A stretch of DNA of 64,000 bases from Tridacna crocea (GCA_943736015.1 OX031064.1:36197361-36261360); one strand, 5' to 3'. Shown: positions 9,992 to 20,604, counted from the stretch's first letter. The notes: generated from the sequence alone by a model not told the origin. A program made the numbers and translations.

Positions 9992-10220
9992 TTAACCCAT
10001 TACCACGCAATCCCTACTTTTGACGACCCTGAGAATGAAGCCTTTAGAAAACATTGTGGGAAAAGGAGAAAATGCTGGTAACCAGCATTTTCTCTTTTTC
10101 CCACAATGTTTTCTACCCTTCACAGAACAAATTTCAAATTTTCAGTCCCTTTTATTTTGTTGTCTGCAAATGCATTCGATTTGGACAAACCTAAAATTTT
10201 GTGGTTTGGTAATGAGTTAA
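9992..10220 (+). mobile_element. TTAA MITE family A
   Basis: TTAACCCATTACCACGCAATC...GGTAATGAGTTAA with a near-perfect core. It belongs to the CCCATTACC/GGTAATGAG subgroup, which also includes 56800-57030, 61311-61539 and 42581-42810. Confidence 0.88.
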
Positions 10221-10589
10221 AATCGCCTTACACATTTGAATTATACTGAATGGAGGGGGATGGGGTGGTTATACTTTTCATATTATTAGTGGGCTTTTCT
10301 CATTTCATGTTTTAATAATGTCAGCCTGATGTACATGTATATTATGTAATTGTATGTTTTATTAATACATGTATATGTGCAATCTTAAGAGTTTACAAAG
10401 ATGATAATAATATGTAGTGATTTTGTTATTGACTTGTGACACATTACTGTGACAGTGTGGCACATTCTTTGGCCAGTTCTAGAGAGACCTGCTATGTATT
10501 GTTTTACCAGGGTCAGAAAAGATATTGTAACAATAATTTCAAGAATCCATATGCAAGACAAGCCTCACAGAATTAGGGTTCTGTTTCTT
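10221..10589. other. No feature seen
   Basis: AT-rich, with a GGAGGGGGATGGGGTGG run near 10250 and repeated ACATGTATAT. No supported exon or repeat family. Confidence 0.4.
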
Positions 10590-10812
10590 TTTTCACCAGC
10601 AGACAACATATTTCAACTCGTCTCACCTGAAAGCATTTGTAGATGACAATTCATTGTAACTGAAATGCTTAGATTTGTCTTTCGTCAGCTGGAAAACATT
10701 GTGGGAAATGGAGAAAATGCTGGTTACCAGCATTTTCTCCTTTTCCCAAAATGTTTTCAAAAGGGTTTTCTATAGGTTAATTCAAACTGTGTATTGTATG
10801 GTAAAGGCTTAA
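10590..10812 (-). mobile_element. Family A MITE, eroded long arm
   Basis: The core palindrome is perfect apart from one G/A change. The right end GGTAAAGGCTTAA keeps TTAA; the left end has diverged. Confidence 0.7.
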
Positions 10813-10957
10813 TCATGTCAAGCATTGCGTAACTGCGAGTTAGTTGTCCTTTTTGTTATAGTCGAGATTATAAGTACTCGTTTGTTGTTTTAGTGTTGAC
10901 CTTATTGTTTTGCAATTTTGTGTGTTTTGCGGAGTTGTTGTATGTCAATCCCAGCAT

Positions 10958-11160
10958 TTAACCCTCTACCAAACAACACAAAATTTTAGACTTGTCCAAA
11001 CTGAAAGCATTGTCAGGGAACAAAATAAATGTGGGTCTAAAATTGAAATTGGATTTTGGAAGGTTAAAAGGGAAAAAAAAAAAAAATGCAGGTTACCAAG
11101 GTTTTGAAAGTGTTCTTTGTTGAAGTAATGAAAACTTATGATTGTTTGGTAAGGAGTTAA
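10958..11160 (-). mobile_element. TTAA MITE family A lacking half the core
   Basis: TTAACCCTCTACC...GGTAAGGAGTTAA with intact arms. After GCAGGTTACC the sequence jumps to AAGGTTTTGAAAG, so the right half of the palindrome is gone. The left half has become an A-run. Such a deletion would abolish any hairpin. Confidence 0.78.
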
Positions 11161-11247
11161 ACCATAGGAATGTTTAAAAGCCATTTAACCTTTTTTTTTT
11201 TTGAAAGCATGTCTATATGTATACTGTTATTGGGTGTGCTGTGCCAG

Positions 11248-11450
11248 TGTCAACTCTGTACCAAAGGATAAACCATTTGAGATGTTTATTTGAAAAGCAT
11301 TTACTACTAACATGGTAAAAATGGCACCTATACGTGTAGTAAGATAATTTGGAGAGGATAGAAAACATTGCTTAGGTAAAGAAGAAAATGCTGGTAACCA
11401 GCCTTTTGTCTGTTACCGCAGTTTTTTCCAAAAATGTTCTTTTTAATTGG
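11248..11450 (-). mobile_element. Degenerate family A MITE
   Basis: AACTCTGTACCAAAGGATAA and GATAGAAAACATTGC.. AATGCTGGTAACCAGCC are still visible; the rest is decayed. Confidence 0.5.
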
Positions 11451-11553
11451 GAAAAAGTTTGAAATACTGAATTATCTTACAAACCGCCTTTAACGTTTTC
11501 ATTTGAGTTGTTACAAAAATTTGTTTTAAACGCCAACCTGTTTCAGATTTTAT

Positions 11554-11822
11554 ATATGGAGTGCAACACGCGAAAAGGTGCATTCGGACATTTGCGTAAA
11601 GTGTCGTCTCGGATTAGCCTGCGCAGTCCGCGCAGGCTAATCCGAGACGGCACTTTACGACTACATTAGATTTTGTGTTACAGTAGACTTGCGTAAAACA
11701 TAAAATCACATAAAATCGGAGAGTGTCGTTTCGGATTAGCCTGTGCGGACTGCACACGCTGATCAGAGACGACACTTTACGCAAATGTCCGAATGACCCT
11801 TTTCGCGTGTTGCACTCCATAT
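11554..11822. mobile_element. Double-hairpin MITE family E
   Basis: Perfect inverted ends (ATATGGAGTGCAACACGCG and its complement CGCGTGTTGCACTCCATAT) enclose two separate hairpins built on GGATTAGCCTGCGC-N5-GCGCAGGCTAATCC and its relatives, joined by an AT-rich spacer. Flanks are TATA-like, suggesting a TA or TATA target. Other copies are at 16047, 17248, 34989, 41849 and 43721. No coding capacity. Confidence 0.88.
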
Positions 11823-11825
11823 GTG

Positions 11826-12088
11826 ACCTGCCATGCCAAAAAGGATATTCTGGGAATTCCATACATCCATTTGATGAGAAAAGATCGAAGATTGTGCTGG
11901 TCAATTTAAATTGATAGTTCAGAAATGATTGTAAAGTACGGAAGAATGACCGATTTTTATGCAGAAAATATCGTTTAAGCGAAAAGTGTTAACTCCGGTC
12001 AGCCTACGCAATCCACGCAGTCTGACCATGATCGACACTGTGCACAGTTCCCAGATGGTCATTTTTTGACTGACGGGTCACATATATG
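11826..12088. mobile_element. MITE family P, copy 1
   Basis: Ends GTGACCTGCCATGCC..AAAAAGG and CATTTTTTGACTGACGGGTCAC are inverted. Inside is a stem GGTCAGCCTACGC-N5-CGCAGTCTGACC-like hairpin. Co-linear with 22275-22540. It directly abuts the E element at 11554. Confidence 0.75.
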
Positions 12089-12381
12089 TAATTCTCATGA
12101 CTGGCATGCAGTTAATAAGGTTACACAATAATGTCTTCCATGATGTTTTAGTTGATGCATAATATATTAATTTTAAAAGAAAATCTCATCTTCCAGGTGT
12201 TATTGAGTATTTACACTTGTTTTATTGTTGCGGCCTAGATGTACAATAATGAATAAAAATGTTAAATGATGTATTGACATCAATTTTTGCTCTCTTTGTT
12301 TTATTTCATGACTCTTACTGTTCTGGTATTTACACCAGCTAGTGAGTGTGACTATTTTCACCCCCATCAACTACAATCAAG

Positions 12382-12610
12382 TTAACCCTTTACCCCATAA
12401 GGCATTTCTATGGTATCTCTAATTGACCCTAAATAACAGCAAGGATGAAGCCGTTTCTTATGTGTGTATGACACCTTTTGATAGTGTAGAAAACATTGTG
12501 GCAAAAGATGAAATTGCTCATCACGAGCAATTTCACCTTTTGCCACAATGTTTTCCAAAGGCTCCTACAAGCAATGCGTAGAAATGAGTATCTATGGAGA
12601 AAAGGGTTAA
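12382..12610 (+). mobile_element. TTAA MITE family B, chained to A
   Basis: Complete B copy with a near-perfect core (GAAATTGCTCATCACGAGCAATTTC). Its right TTAA (12607-12610) is also the left TTAA of the following A copy. Confidence 0.9.
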
Positions 12611-12822
12611 CTCTTTACCAAACAAAGAAATTGAAGACTGGTCCAAATTGAAAACATGCGCTGATGACAAAATAATCGTAACTCAAAATTTGAAATTTAA
12701 TTCCAGCACGGCAGAAAAACATTGTGGGAAAAAAGAGAAAATGCTGGTAAGCAGCATTTTCTCCTTTTCCCACAATGTTTTCAATAGGCTTCTACCTCGG
12801 GGATTGTTTGGTAAAGGATTAA
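12607..12822 (-). mobile_element. TTAA MITE family A, chained to B
   Basis: TTAACTCTTTACCAAACAAAG...GGTAAAGGATTAA. The core is intact except for an extra A (GGGAAAAAAGAG) and one change at the centre (GGTAAGC). The short arm lost about 10 bp. Confidence 0.85.
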
Positions 12823-12824
12823 GG

Positions 12825-13194
12825 TTTGTTTGGTTGTTTGTCTTTAAAGCCCAGGAGAGATTGGAGATGGTAATGTAATGTAAAAAGGCCCAGATGAGTG
12901 TATCTAGGGCCATTGTGGTCCTCTTCGTTCTTCTTTTCAGATCTAGAAACAGGGCAACAGAACTCTGGTATATTTGGGCACGTACAGTTCTAGTTCTCAT
13001 CCACTATTGTGATTGGTTAAAAATTCATATCTCCGCCAAATGACAGAGCCTGGGGGCTTCTTTATCCTAATTTCCTAAATTAGCAATATGAGATTTTCTA
13101 GGCAATAGAAAAAACACAAGTATTTCTATTAAAAAGTTATTTTTTGAGAAAAAAATCTCCTTATCTGTCATTATAGACTAAAGATCAGACTGCA
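12825..13194. other. No gene seen
   Basis: Mixed sequence following the A copy, including a minus-strand frame that is mostly MITE complement. Nothing supportable. Confidence 0.4.
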
Positions 13195-13275
13195 TGTTCT
13201 GTGATGTCTGATCTTGCACCATACCCGCTGCAAAAAGCGCTCTTAGTGGCACTTAGCAGCTTAAGGGTAATAGCA
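13180..13275 (-). mobile_element. Family D fragment
   Basis: GATCAGACTGCATGTTCTG..ATGTCTGATC hairpin followed by CAAAAAGCGCTCTTAGTGGC, ACTTAGCAGC and TTAAGGGTAA. These are the right side of an inverted D copy. Confidence 0.55.
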
Positions 13276-13554
13276 CGTTATCGTAGATGCACTGCCCATT
13301 TGATACTTAAATTGAGCTTGGCCGCCGCAACTTCTCAGGACTATCGATATCACAGTTGATATAAGATTAGACTCCAAGTTTTATACAGTCTGAACATGAT
13401 TACTACTGTTCTCAAAGAGCAAATTCAATATTACTGGAGGCACCAGAGGGGTTAACACTTGTCTAGATCTAATGAATGTCTTATTATGAATTATTCAAGA
13501 TTTTTTACCCTTTAATTCCCCCGGGCGAAAACAGGGACTTTAGCAAATGGCATA

Positions 13555-13605
13555 GATAAAGATCAGACTGCACACTACATGCAGTCTGATCTTTTATCCA
13601 TGTTT
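13555..13605. repeat. Family D stem fragment
   Basis: AAAGATCAGACTGCAC and GCAGTCTGATCTTTT form the D-type stem with a variant loop. The D arms are absent. Confidence 0.5.
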
Positions 13606-13751
13606 GTTTGGTCTAGCTCATTTGAATTTTGGTGCAACATATTTTCAGCCAATGAAAGCAATCAAGTTGATCTATTAGGTGTGGAAGGAATGTACTATTT
13701 ACCAGATGACAAATTATTTTTCCAAATTGAAACCAATCTTTGACAACTGAT

Positions 13752-13976
13752 TTAACCCTTTCCCAAATGACAAATTTTCGACTGTCCCAGACTCAAAGTG
13801 TTTGCAGATGACAATTTTGAATCTGACGAGAGTAGCAGAAAGTTTTCCTATAGGCTGGAAAACACAGTGGGAAAAGGATAAATTGCTCATTACAAGCAAT
13901 TTCTCCTTTTCCCACAGTGTTTTCTAAAGACTTGTACTGCAGACACGTAAAAACCAAGGCTTGTTTGGGAAAGTAA
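13752..13976 (-). mobile_element. Family C MITE, right end truncated
   Basis: TTAACCCTTTCCCAAATGAC at the left and GGCTTGTTTGGGAAAGTAAAG at the right, where the terminal GGGTTAA is replaced. The core is of C type with paired changes at the centre (GCTCATTACAAGC). Confidence 0.78.
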
Positions 13977-13999
13977 AGGTAGCTGAAGTGGTGGATTTT

Positions 14000-14385
14000 T
14001 TCTTGGATAGGGTAGTTAGAATTGAATGGAAATGAGAAAGACCTTGTCATTTTCTCCTTTTCTCACAAATGCCACATTTATTGTTAAAACGTGGAGCAAT
14101 CTAAAGACTTATTCATTAGACCATGTATATTGTGACTAGAGTTGAGCCTATTGTTCCGTGAGTGAGGTTAAGTAAGTGGGGGAGGCACAGGTTCAAGTCC
14201 CAAGCTCGATCAGTTCCTTTCCAACAATTGATGATTGACATTGCAATATGATTCGTAATTTTCTGACCTCTTAAAATTTTTCCGACAATGGTTATGTATG
14301 GAAGCGGCCAGTGTCTTGAAAAGAATGCTCATGATGCAAAATCCTAGTAAAAGAAACCTGTTAGATGCATAGATAGTAGTCCTGG
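14000..14385. other. Unassigned, contains a tRNA-like box B
   Basis: GGTTCAAGTCC at 14190-14200 matches the RNA polymerase III B box, and the upstream 60 bp could hold a weak A box, so a degenerate tRNA-derived SINE head is possible. No cloverleaf could be drawn with confidence. Confidence 0.3.
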
Positions 14386-14515
14386 TCGCAGTGATATAAA
14401 CTATATAATGAAACTGGCAATAAACACCATTTACATGGTTTGTTTTTTAAAATGGTGTTTATCACCGGTTTCGATACACCATTTATATCGATGCCACCAG
14501 GACACCTATGTATGT
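14385..14515. repeat. Inverted repeat
   Basis: AAACACCATTTACATGG, AAATGGTGTTTATCACCGG and ACACCATTTATATCG are alternating inverted copies of an ACACCATTTA motif, flanked by CCTGGTCGCAGTGATATAAA and ATATCGATGCCACCAGGAC, which are themselves inverted. A small foldback element. Confidence 0.6.
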
Positions 14516-15164
14516 AACTTAAACATGTAGTGTAACCCTTTGGCTAGAAAACAAAATTTATGACTCTTATGTAATGAAAAGGGTAAGCAGAAGAGAATGA
14601 AATATCACTCAAGTGATGCAGCGTCTCTTTGAAAGGGTAGACAGCATAGTTTCAATAGAAAAAATATAATGTTGGTTCAAGGCACATTATTTTCCTTTTT
14701 CATCAATGATACTAGGGGTGTTTTTAATCCCTGGATATTTTGTAAAGACTGTATGTCAATTTCCGCAAAAAATGCATATGTAGTTTTAATAGCAGTATTT
14801 GTTATAGTATAGTAGATATTGTAGTAGTATGGTAGTAATAGTAGTTATTGTGGTAATGGTATCCAAGTAGTAGAATAGCAGTAGTGGCAGAATGTTACTA
14901 TTACTGAAAACAATCCTCTAACGTTGTTACCTCCTATGCTGATGAAGAAATTTAACGATTTCCATGCAAATTTTGAAAACCAATAGTTAATGATAACAAA
15001 TTTTGCTCATCAGAGAAGTCTCACAACATGAGACACATAGGCATCTGTAGTTTGACTCCTGGCACCCATAGACTATATAGCATAAACAAGAGATTTAACT
15101 TGGTTCAGCCTATTACTTGCCCCCAATTACAAAAAGGTAATTTATCTTTTCTTTACTAACAGTT

Positions 15165-15995
15165 ATTTTCCTTATTCTTTCAACAACTGAGAGCGAAAAC
15201 ATTTTTCTACCGGATAAACACAACTGATTGTCAGTTGCTAATGCAGTCTGGCTGTTACAGTCACTCAAACTTTAGTAAACTCCCTCAAAAATCTGGGCCA
15301 TTGACAATGGTTTGTAATCCGACTTGTAAGATATAAAATACACTTGGATCCAATAAAACACAGTATTAACGCCTAACATCCAAACATGTTTCGAAATATA
15401 AATGACCTGTAGTCTTTGTGTTCAACAAAGTCAAATGGTCTCAGAATTCGTGGACTTTTTTTCCAGATGCAAATTTCAAACAGTTGCCAACATCTTGGGT
15501 CACGCCACACTGTTTGGCATGAGAAATTTCACTGGTTGGTATGTTATGACATTCATGCACTCAACCAATGAAATTTTTTAAAGCTGCTCACACCTTTTAC
15601 ATAGGCGTAACTTCTATAACGCACACCACGCACATGCGTAATATAAAAAAAATCGAGAATAGGTCGTAGGTTGCCTCTTTTCGTGTATTTTTCAGTTTTA
15701 TTGATTCCGAATTGCTCTCGTCAACTGCCTCAAAAATGGCAAACTTCGGCGTGCGTATTATTTATTTTTTCCTGGTTACGCCTATGCTTTATCATTTGGA
15801 ACCAGAAATTTCATTGGTTTACATGTGTGACTGGCAGTATCTTATGTACGAAATCTTGCCAATGGCTAAGATTTTTGTGGCAGTTTACAATTTGAAGGAC
15901 TGTAGCAGCCAGACTGCATTAGCCGCTGACAAATAGTCATGATTTTCTGATAGACAAAAGATGTAAATAAGGAGAATACCTGCGTAGAAAAGATA
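15165..15995. mobile_element. Element L with ~150-bp terminal inverted repeats
   Basis: The left block (TTGTCAGTTGCTAATGCAGT, CTGGCTGTTACAGTC, then GGGCCATTGACAATGG) reappears inverted at 15840-15990 (CTTGCCAATGGCTAAG, GACTGTAGCAGCCAG, ACTGCATTAGCCGCTGACAA). Further inward, GAAATTTCACTGGTT near 15530 pairs with AACCAGAAATTTCATTGG near 15800. The element is therefore a long foldback of about 830 bp. The open frames inside it (74 residues each) are palindrome by-products. Confidence 0.65.
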
Positions 15996-16046
15996 CCTCT
16001 GGGGGAGAATAACATGCTGCATACAGTTAAATCCCTTGTTTATGAT

Positions 16047-16314
16047 ATATGGCCTGCAACACGCGAAAAGGAGCATTCAGACGTCTGCGTAAAGTGTCGT
16101 CACGGATCAGCCTGGGCTGTCCAGAACAGGCTAATCAGAAACGACACTTTCCGTTCTAACGTGATTTTCTGTTTGGCAAAAGTCTACTGTAGCACAAAAT
16201 CTAATGCAGTCGTAAAGTGCAGTCTCAGATTAGCCTGCGCAGACTGCGCAGGCTGATCCGAGACGACACGTTACGCAAATGTCGCAATGCCCCTTTTCTG
16301 GTGTTGCAAGCCAA
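16047..16314. mobile_element. Double-hairpin MITE family E
   Basis: ATATGGCCTGCAACACGCG...GTGTTGCAAGCCAATTAT with two hairpins. The first hairpin is imperfect (CAGCCTGGGCTGTCC); the second is intact (GATTAGCCTGCGC-N5-GCGCAGGCTGATC). Confidence 0.85.
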
Positions 16315-16344
16315 TTATAGTGTATGCGTGACAGGAGTCAACCA

Positions 16345-16440
16345 TGAAGATCAAAGATCAGACTGCACAGAATGTGCAGTCTGATCTTTGATCTATAATG
16401 TTTGCAAAAATCCAACCAAGTCGCTAAGCAGCTTATGTAG
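16345..16440 (-). mobile_element. Family D fragment
   Basis: AAGATCAAAGATCAGACTGC...GCAGTCTGATCTTTGATC stem followed by AAGTCGCTAAGCAGCTTA, the D terminal arm in reverse. Left arm missing. Confidence 0.6.
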
Positions 16441-16629
16441 ATACTGAAGGAAGCTAATGTAGTGTAATACTAGTGGTACTTACAGTAATTGTAGTAGTAG
16501 TCTAGTAGAAGAATGTTACTGTTTTCGTAAAACAGATTCACACCTAAAGGAGCTTTTCGAAATCGACTATACAACACAGACCAATCTTTTTCAACACCAA
16601 GTCCTCCAAGACCTGTCTCTTGACCTGCA

Positions 16630-17120
16630 ATGAGAACAAAAAGATTCAAGGACAAATACCAATGGTCAGAAGTTGCTAGACATCTGTGAAAATAACATTC
16701 TCTTTTCACTGAATGGTAGGCTCTTATTTTTAGATAAAGAATTGGGCCAGTATACATTCAGAAATAAATCCATATTAGATTGTATTATTGCAACAGCAGA
16801 TTACTTTAGAACACTAGAAAATTTTGAAATTACAGATACTGACCCCTTATTCTCCGATGGTCACAATGCCTTGTCTTGGCAAACAAGATAAATATAAACA
16901 AAACATGAATACTTACCTCTCTCAAAATTTAGAACCACCAACCACCATCTCCCCATCAAAGCTGGTTGATAATTATGACGGTACCCCACTTGTCTACAGG
17001 AAATGCCCGCTCTGTGACTCTGACCAGGTAAGCTCTGAAAAACATTACTTGTTTGATTGCTCCTACTTGGAACCACATTATAAGGTAACAATATCTGACA
17101 TGCAAATTATCTACATCGAC
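16630..17120 (+). pseudogene. Remnant of a non-LTR retrotransposon (endonuclease plus C-terminal zinc knuckle)
   Basis: The frame at 16632-16889 reads NTNGQKLLDICENNILFSLN, GRLLFLDKELGQYTFRNKS, ILDCIIATADYF and PLFSDGHNALSW. This is the layout of the C-terminal half of the apurinic-like endonuclease of LINE elements (NGxxLLDxC, LNGR, TFxNxS-IDY, SDH). About 120 bp later another frame gives RKCPLCDSDQVSSEKHYLFD plus C, the CX2C...HX4C knuckle that sits at the end of many LINE reverse transcriptases. The roughly 700-residue reverse transcriptase between them is missing, and a stop lies just upstream. Clearly dead. Confidence 0.7.
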
Positions 17121-17162
17121 ATGAAATGTCTATAGAAACAATTTTTGCTATTACATCAATCC

Positions 17163-17245
17163 AAGAACTTAAACCACAGGAATTTGACAATCTATAACCA
17201 AACTAATTGATAATTTATGAACAAAAAAATCTCCCCTATATAATA
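17163..17245. repeat. Left arm of a long inverted repeat split by element E
   Basis: This block, from AACCACAGGAATTTGACAAT to AAAAAATCTCCCCTATA, is the inverted counterpart of 17512-17595 (TATAGGGGAGATTTTTTTT to GTCAAATTCCTGTGC). The arms are roughly 85% alike by eye over about 80 bp and meet exactly at the E element. Confidence 0.8.
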
Positions 17246-17247
17246 TA

Positions 17248-17516
17248 ATATGGCTTGCAACACATGAAAAGGGGCATTTGGATATTTGCGTAAAGTGCCA
17301 TCTCGGATCAGCCTGCGCAATCCGCGCAGGCTGATCCGAGATGGCACTTTACGACTACTTTAGATTTTGTCCCTCAGTAGACATGCATGAAACAGGAAAA
17401 TACATTAAAACAGAAAGTGTCGTTGCAGATCAGCCTGTGCGGACTGCGCAGGCTGATCCGAAACGACACTTTACGCAAATGTCCAAATGTCCTTTTTACC
17501 GTGTTGCAAGCCATAT
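17248..17516. mobile_element. Double-hairpin MITE family E, inserted at a palindrome centre
   Basis: ATATGGCTTGCAACACATG...CGTGTTGCAAGCCATAT with two near-perfect hairpins (GGATCAGCCTGCGC-N5-GCGCAGGCTGATCC). The TATA-like flanks agree with a TA-type target duplication. It is the best preserved E copy in the window. Confidence 0.88.
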
Positions 17517-17595
17517 AGGGGAGATTTTTTTTCTTCATAATTTATCATTGATTTTGGTTATAGAATGTCAAATTCCTGTGCTTAAACAGCTGAGT
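17512..17595. repeat. Right arm of the inverted repeat split by E
   Basis: See 17163-17245. AGATTTTTTTTCTTCATAAT, TTGGTTATAGAATGTC and AAATTCCTGTGCTTAAAC match the complement of the left arm. Confidence 0.8.
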
Positions 17596-17879
17596 GTAGG
17601 CCTATTTGAGAAAAGGGGCATGCAAAAGTTCGTAGGATAGATCTTAACTGTGATTTTTCCTGTGATTTTTCCTTCTATGCCCCCTGTAACTTTCATGTTT
17701 TCACCAATTTACATATTAATAACAGTTTTCTGTCTTTCTGATGTGACCAGGCATTTTTTGGTGTTAATTAGACTGGGACCACACAGACATGAGTTCCGAT
17801 TCCGGTCCGCACTCCTTCGCTTCCCTGTAAAGTTTTTTCTTTTGTTTTTGTGTTCGTCACAGCATGTTTACAACCCTTG

Positions 17880-18310
17880 AACTAGAAGACACTACTTTTA
17901 GCGCATTAATGGACGGTGTGGACTGGAATCAGAGAGCACACTAACTAACTGGCGGTTTGATCTTATATCTACATCGAACAACGAGTGCAAACATTCGGGC
18001 AAGAAAATGATTACTGATTAGCATCTCGGGTTATTCACTTGGCAATCTAGGAGCCGCATAATCATTTCTTGTAGATCTAAATTTCTATAAATTACTTACC
18101 CCCGATACGATCATGAAAATATTCTCCTTGGAATTAATTTCTTACACTGTATTTCTGCAAATCCCAATTAATAAGTCATCGTGCCCCGTCTGTTTGTAAA
18201 AAAGTCTCGTGGGTTGTCTTTACTAAGCGAATCCCATTGACCAATGATTTTACATGTACGCATCGAGTAGCCGCGCGGGCTAGCACGTGCTAAGCATGCT
18301 TTCGTTGCCG
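17880..18310. other. No feature seen
   Basis: Ordinary-looking intergenic DNA, less AT-rich in places (CATCGAGTAGCCGCGCGGGC near 18260). No supported gene. Confidence 0.4.
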
Positions 18311-18319
18311 GTTAATTTC

Positions 18320-18960
18320 GGGCACGGTAAAAGAGATTGTGTCAAAATGGCCCGGTGCCAAAACGGCCCTCTTTTTGTCACTAATTAAAAACCATTGAAG
18401 AAACGTCAATTAGATCATAGTTACTTTTATAAAATTCACTTATTTAGTTTAATAAGAATTAACTGATCACCTGTATTTTAGTCATGTGAATGGACTGAGA
18501 TGGTCTCCTGCTATTTATACGAATTTAGTGAACCATGTAAAGCGACGTATCTTTTTTAGAAATTTTGGAGGTGTCGTTTTCAACATAAGTAATTTGAGCA
18601 TAACTGAGGTAAAAAAAAAAAAGCGTGGGAAAGCAAACCACAAAGTATACATTTTTAGAGGAATTCCAGCTGATCATGAAAAAAGAACGGGGAGAGGGGT
18701 CGGGGAATGGGCAGAGGAGGGAGAAAAATAAAATGAAGTCACAGTATAATGTCGGATAGAAATGCAGAGTACGAGTATGGAGAATTTAGGCCAAAGCTCC
18801 ATTAATAAATTTCATTATTTGAATATATAGATAAGAGTACAGAAAGTTATAAAATTCACTCTGTGAAAGTGGGCCGTTTTTGTACCCATAACACTGTGTC
18901 GTTTCGCTAATGTGGGCCATTTTGGACCTGGCCGTTTTGGAAGTGGGCCGTTTCGACCCT
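18320..18960. mobile_element. Possible element with GGCC-type inverted ends
   Basis: CAAAATGGCCCGGTGCCAAAACGGCC near 18343 (given here as two abutting motifs) has inverted relatives near 18870-18950 (GTGGGCCGTTTTTG, GTGGGCCATTTTGG, CTGGCCGTTTTGG, GTGGGCCGTTTCG). This suggests a roughly 600-bp element with degenerate repeated ends. The AAAAAAAAAAAAGCGTGGG stretch inside has no coding support. Confidence 0.45.
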
Positions 18961-19098
18961 ATCCCCAGTTAAAGCATATATTGACATAATCTGTTTATGT
19001 CTGTTTCGTAGTGAGCAACCTCTCCCTCTGCCAGATTATTTTCCTACGTTTGAATGCCTTTGGTTCATGTTTATATCCCATACATATGTTTACGATGT

Positions 19099-19325
19099 TT
19101 AAATCTTTACCACACAAACCTTTCAACGACCCTAAAGAAAGAGGCCTTTTGAAAACCTTGTGGGAAAAGGAGAAAATGCTGGTAATCAGCATTTTCTCCT
19201 TTTTCCACAATGTTTTCTACCCTGTTTGGAAACTAATTTCGATTTTTGAGTTATGTTAATTTCGTCGTCTGCAAGTGTTTTCAATTCGGACCAGTCTATA
19301 ATTCTGTCGTTTGGTAAAAGGTTAA
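19099..19325 (+). mobile_element. TTAA MITE family A
   Basis: TTAAATCTTTACCACACAAAC...GGTAAAAGGTTAA. The core is near-perfect with a central change (GGTAATCAGC). TTAA is kept at both ends. Confidence 0.85.
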
Positions 19326-19417
19326 TGCATCTCTGTAATCCATGGTACCAAGCAAGTTATCAAATACTTACGAATCCGTTATCACTATTCTTTTTTTTAA
19401 AAGCAGACTAGATCGCG

Positions 19418-19505
19418 AGTTAGTCATCTTCGCCAGCCAAGGTTACGATCACTACGTGTGGTAGCGTAGTGGATCGTAACCCTTGGCTTGTGTAGATGCG
19501 AGTTA
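19418..19505. mobile_element. Short palindromic derivative of element G
   Basis: TCGCCAGCCAAGGTTACGATC and GATCGTAACCCTTGGCTTG are the terminal repeats of element G (24270, 60050), here almost back to back with only a short ACTACGTGTGGTAGCGTAGT centre. It looks like a G element reduced to its ends. Confidence 0.75.
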
Positions 19506-19542
19506 GTCTGATCCTTATACATACAGAATTATTGATAAATAG

Positions 19543-19655
19543 CGAAAAGTTTCGGCTCAGGTCAGCCTGCGCGGACTGCGCAGGCTGACCTGGGTCGATT
19601 CTTTTCGCATATGCATTAAGCCCCCTTTATTCACAGAGTATGGCTCATTTATTCT
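19543..19655. mobile_element. MITE family O, right part
   Basis: GGTCAGCCTGCGC-N5-GCGCAGGCTGACC stem followed by GGGTCGATTCTTTTCGC, TTAAGCCCCCTTTATTCAC and AGAGTATGGCTC, which matches the right end of the fuller copy at 37649-37888. Confidence 0.75.
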
Positions 19656-20039
19656 CATTAAAATAGGCCGGTTAACTTACTATCCGTAAATCATCTAACA
19701 AAGGTAGCTTGACAAACCTCGTAGGATATCGGTATATTATTCATGACCCTAGTATATGTATACAATAGCTCTTTTTTTTTTTCTCCCTTAATTAGTAATA
19801 AGGATATCAATAAGCATAATTGTTATTTAAATTTTTTAGGGTATTTTTGACAAGTTAATTTCTGGACACCATACATGTATGGAGAAGCACCCGCTATCTG
19901 ATTTTTGACCGTTAAAAAATGCAACGTGCATTTACAGATGATGGGTCCTTTTTTAGTTTTAAAATAGTATAGCGGCCCGTATGTGAAGAATGCATTTGCA
20001 TAAATCCATGGATGTCTTATGTCGTTCTTTTATTGTTGT

Positions 20040-20312
20040 TTAATGCAACGAATCGTGTTTGTATTAATATGTATTTGTCCATATATTGAACCAAAGGAAT
20101 GTGGTATAGTTTGGATTCATCAAATCGTAGAACCAGACTGTGTTTATATTAATCCATTTGTCCATATAATGAACCATAGAAGCATGGTACTGTTTGGATT
20201 CATCAAAATTATGGAACCAAACTGTATTTGCAGTAATACATTTGTCCTTATATTGAACCAAAGAGGCATGGTATGGTATGGATATCAATTATTGAGCCAA
20301 TCTGTATTTGTA
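20040..20312. repeat. 83-85-bp tandem repeat, about 3.5 units
   Basis: Units contain TTTGTCCATATATTGAACC, AGTTTGGATTCATCAAA and GAACCAGACTGTGTTTATATTAATCC. The unit junction holds TTAA (20064, 20149). The array continues after the C element at 20605-20640 (TTCATTTGTCCTTATATTAA), so that element interrupts it. Confidence 0.8.
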
Positions 20313-20604
20313 TTAACCCTCTCCCAAACAAGCCCTGGTTTTTACGTGTCTGCAGTAAAAGTCTTTTGAAAACACCGTGGGAAAAGGAGAATTTGCTCGT
20401 AACGAGCAATTTCTCCTTTTCCCACAGTGTTTTCTACCCTTTTTGACCTTTTTGATAACTTCCTGCCTTTTTCTTAAAATCCAAAATTGTCGTCTGCAAC
20501 CTCTTTCAGTTTGGAAGAGTCCAAAATTTGTCGTTTGGGAAAGGTCGTCTGCAAACTCTTTCAGTTTGGAAGAGTCAAAAATTTGTCGTTTGGGAAAGGG
20601 TTAA
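20313..20604 (+). mobile_element. TTAA MITE family C with duplicated 3' arm
   Basis: Starts TTAACCCTCTCCCAAACAAG and ends GGGAAAGGGTTAA. The last 55-60 bp of the long arm (GTCGTCTGCAA.CTCTTTCAG through TTTGTCGTTTGGGAAAGG) occur twice in tandem, making it about 60 bp longer than other C copies. It interrupts a tandem repeat exactly at TTAA. Confidence 0.88.

Noticed and set aside
16470-16757. 95-residue minus frame near the LINE remnant
   Set aside because: Antisense of the endonuclease remnant; no independent support.
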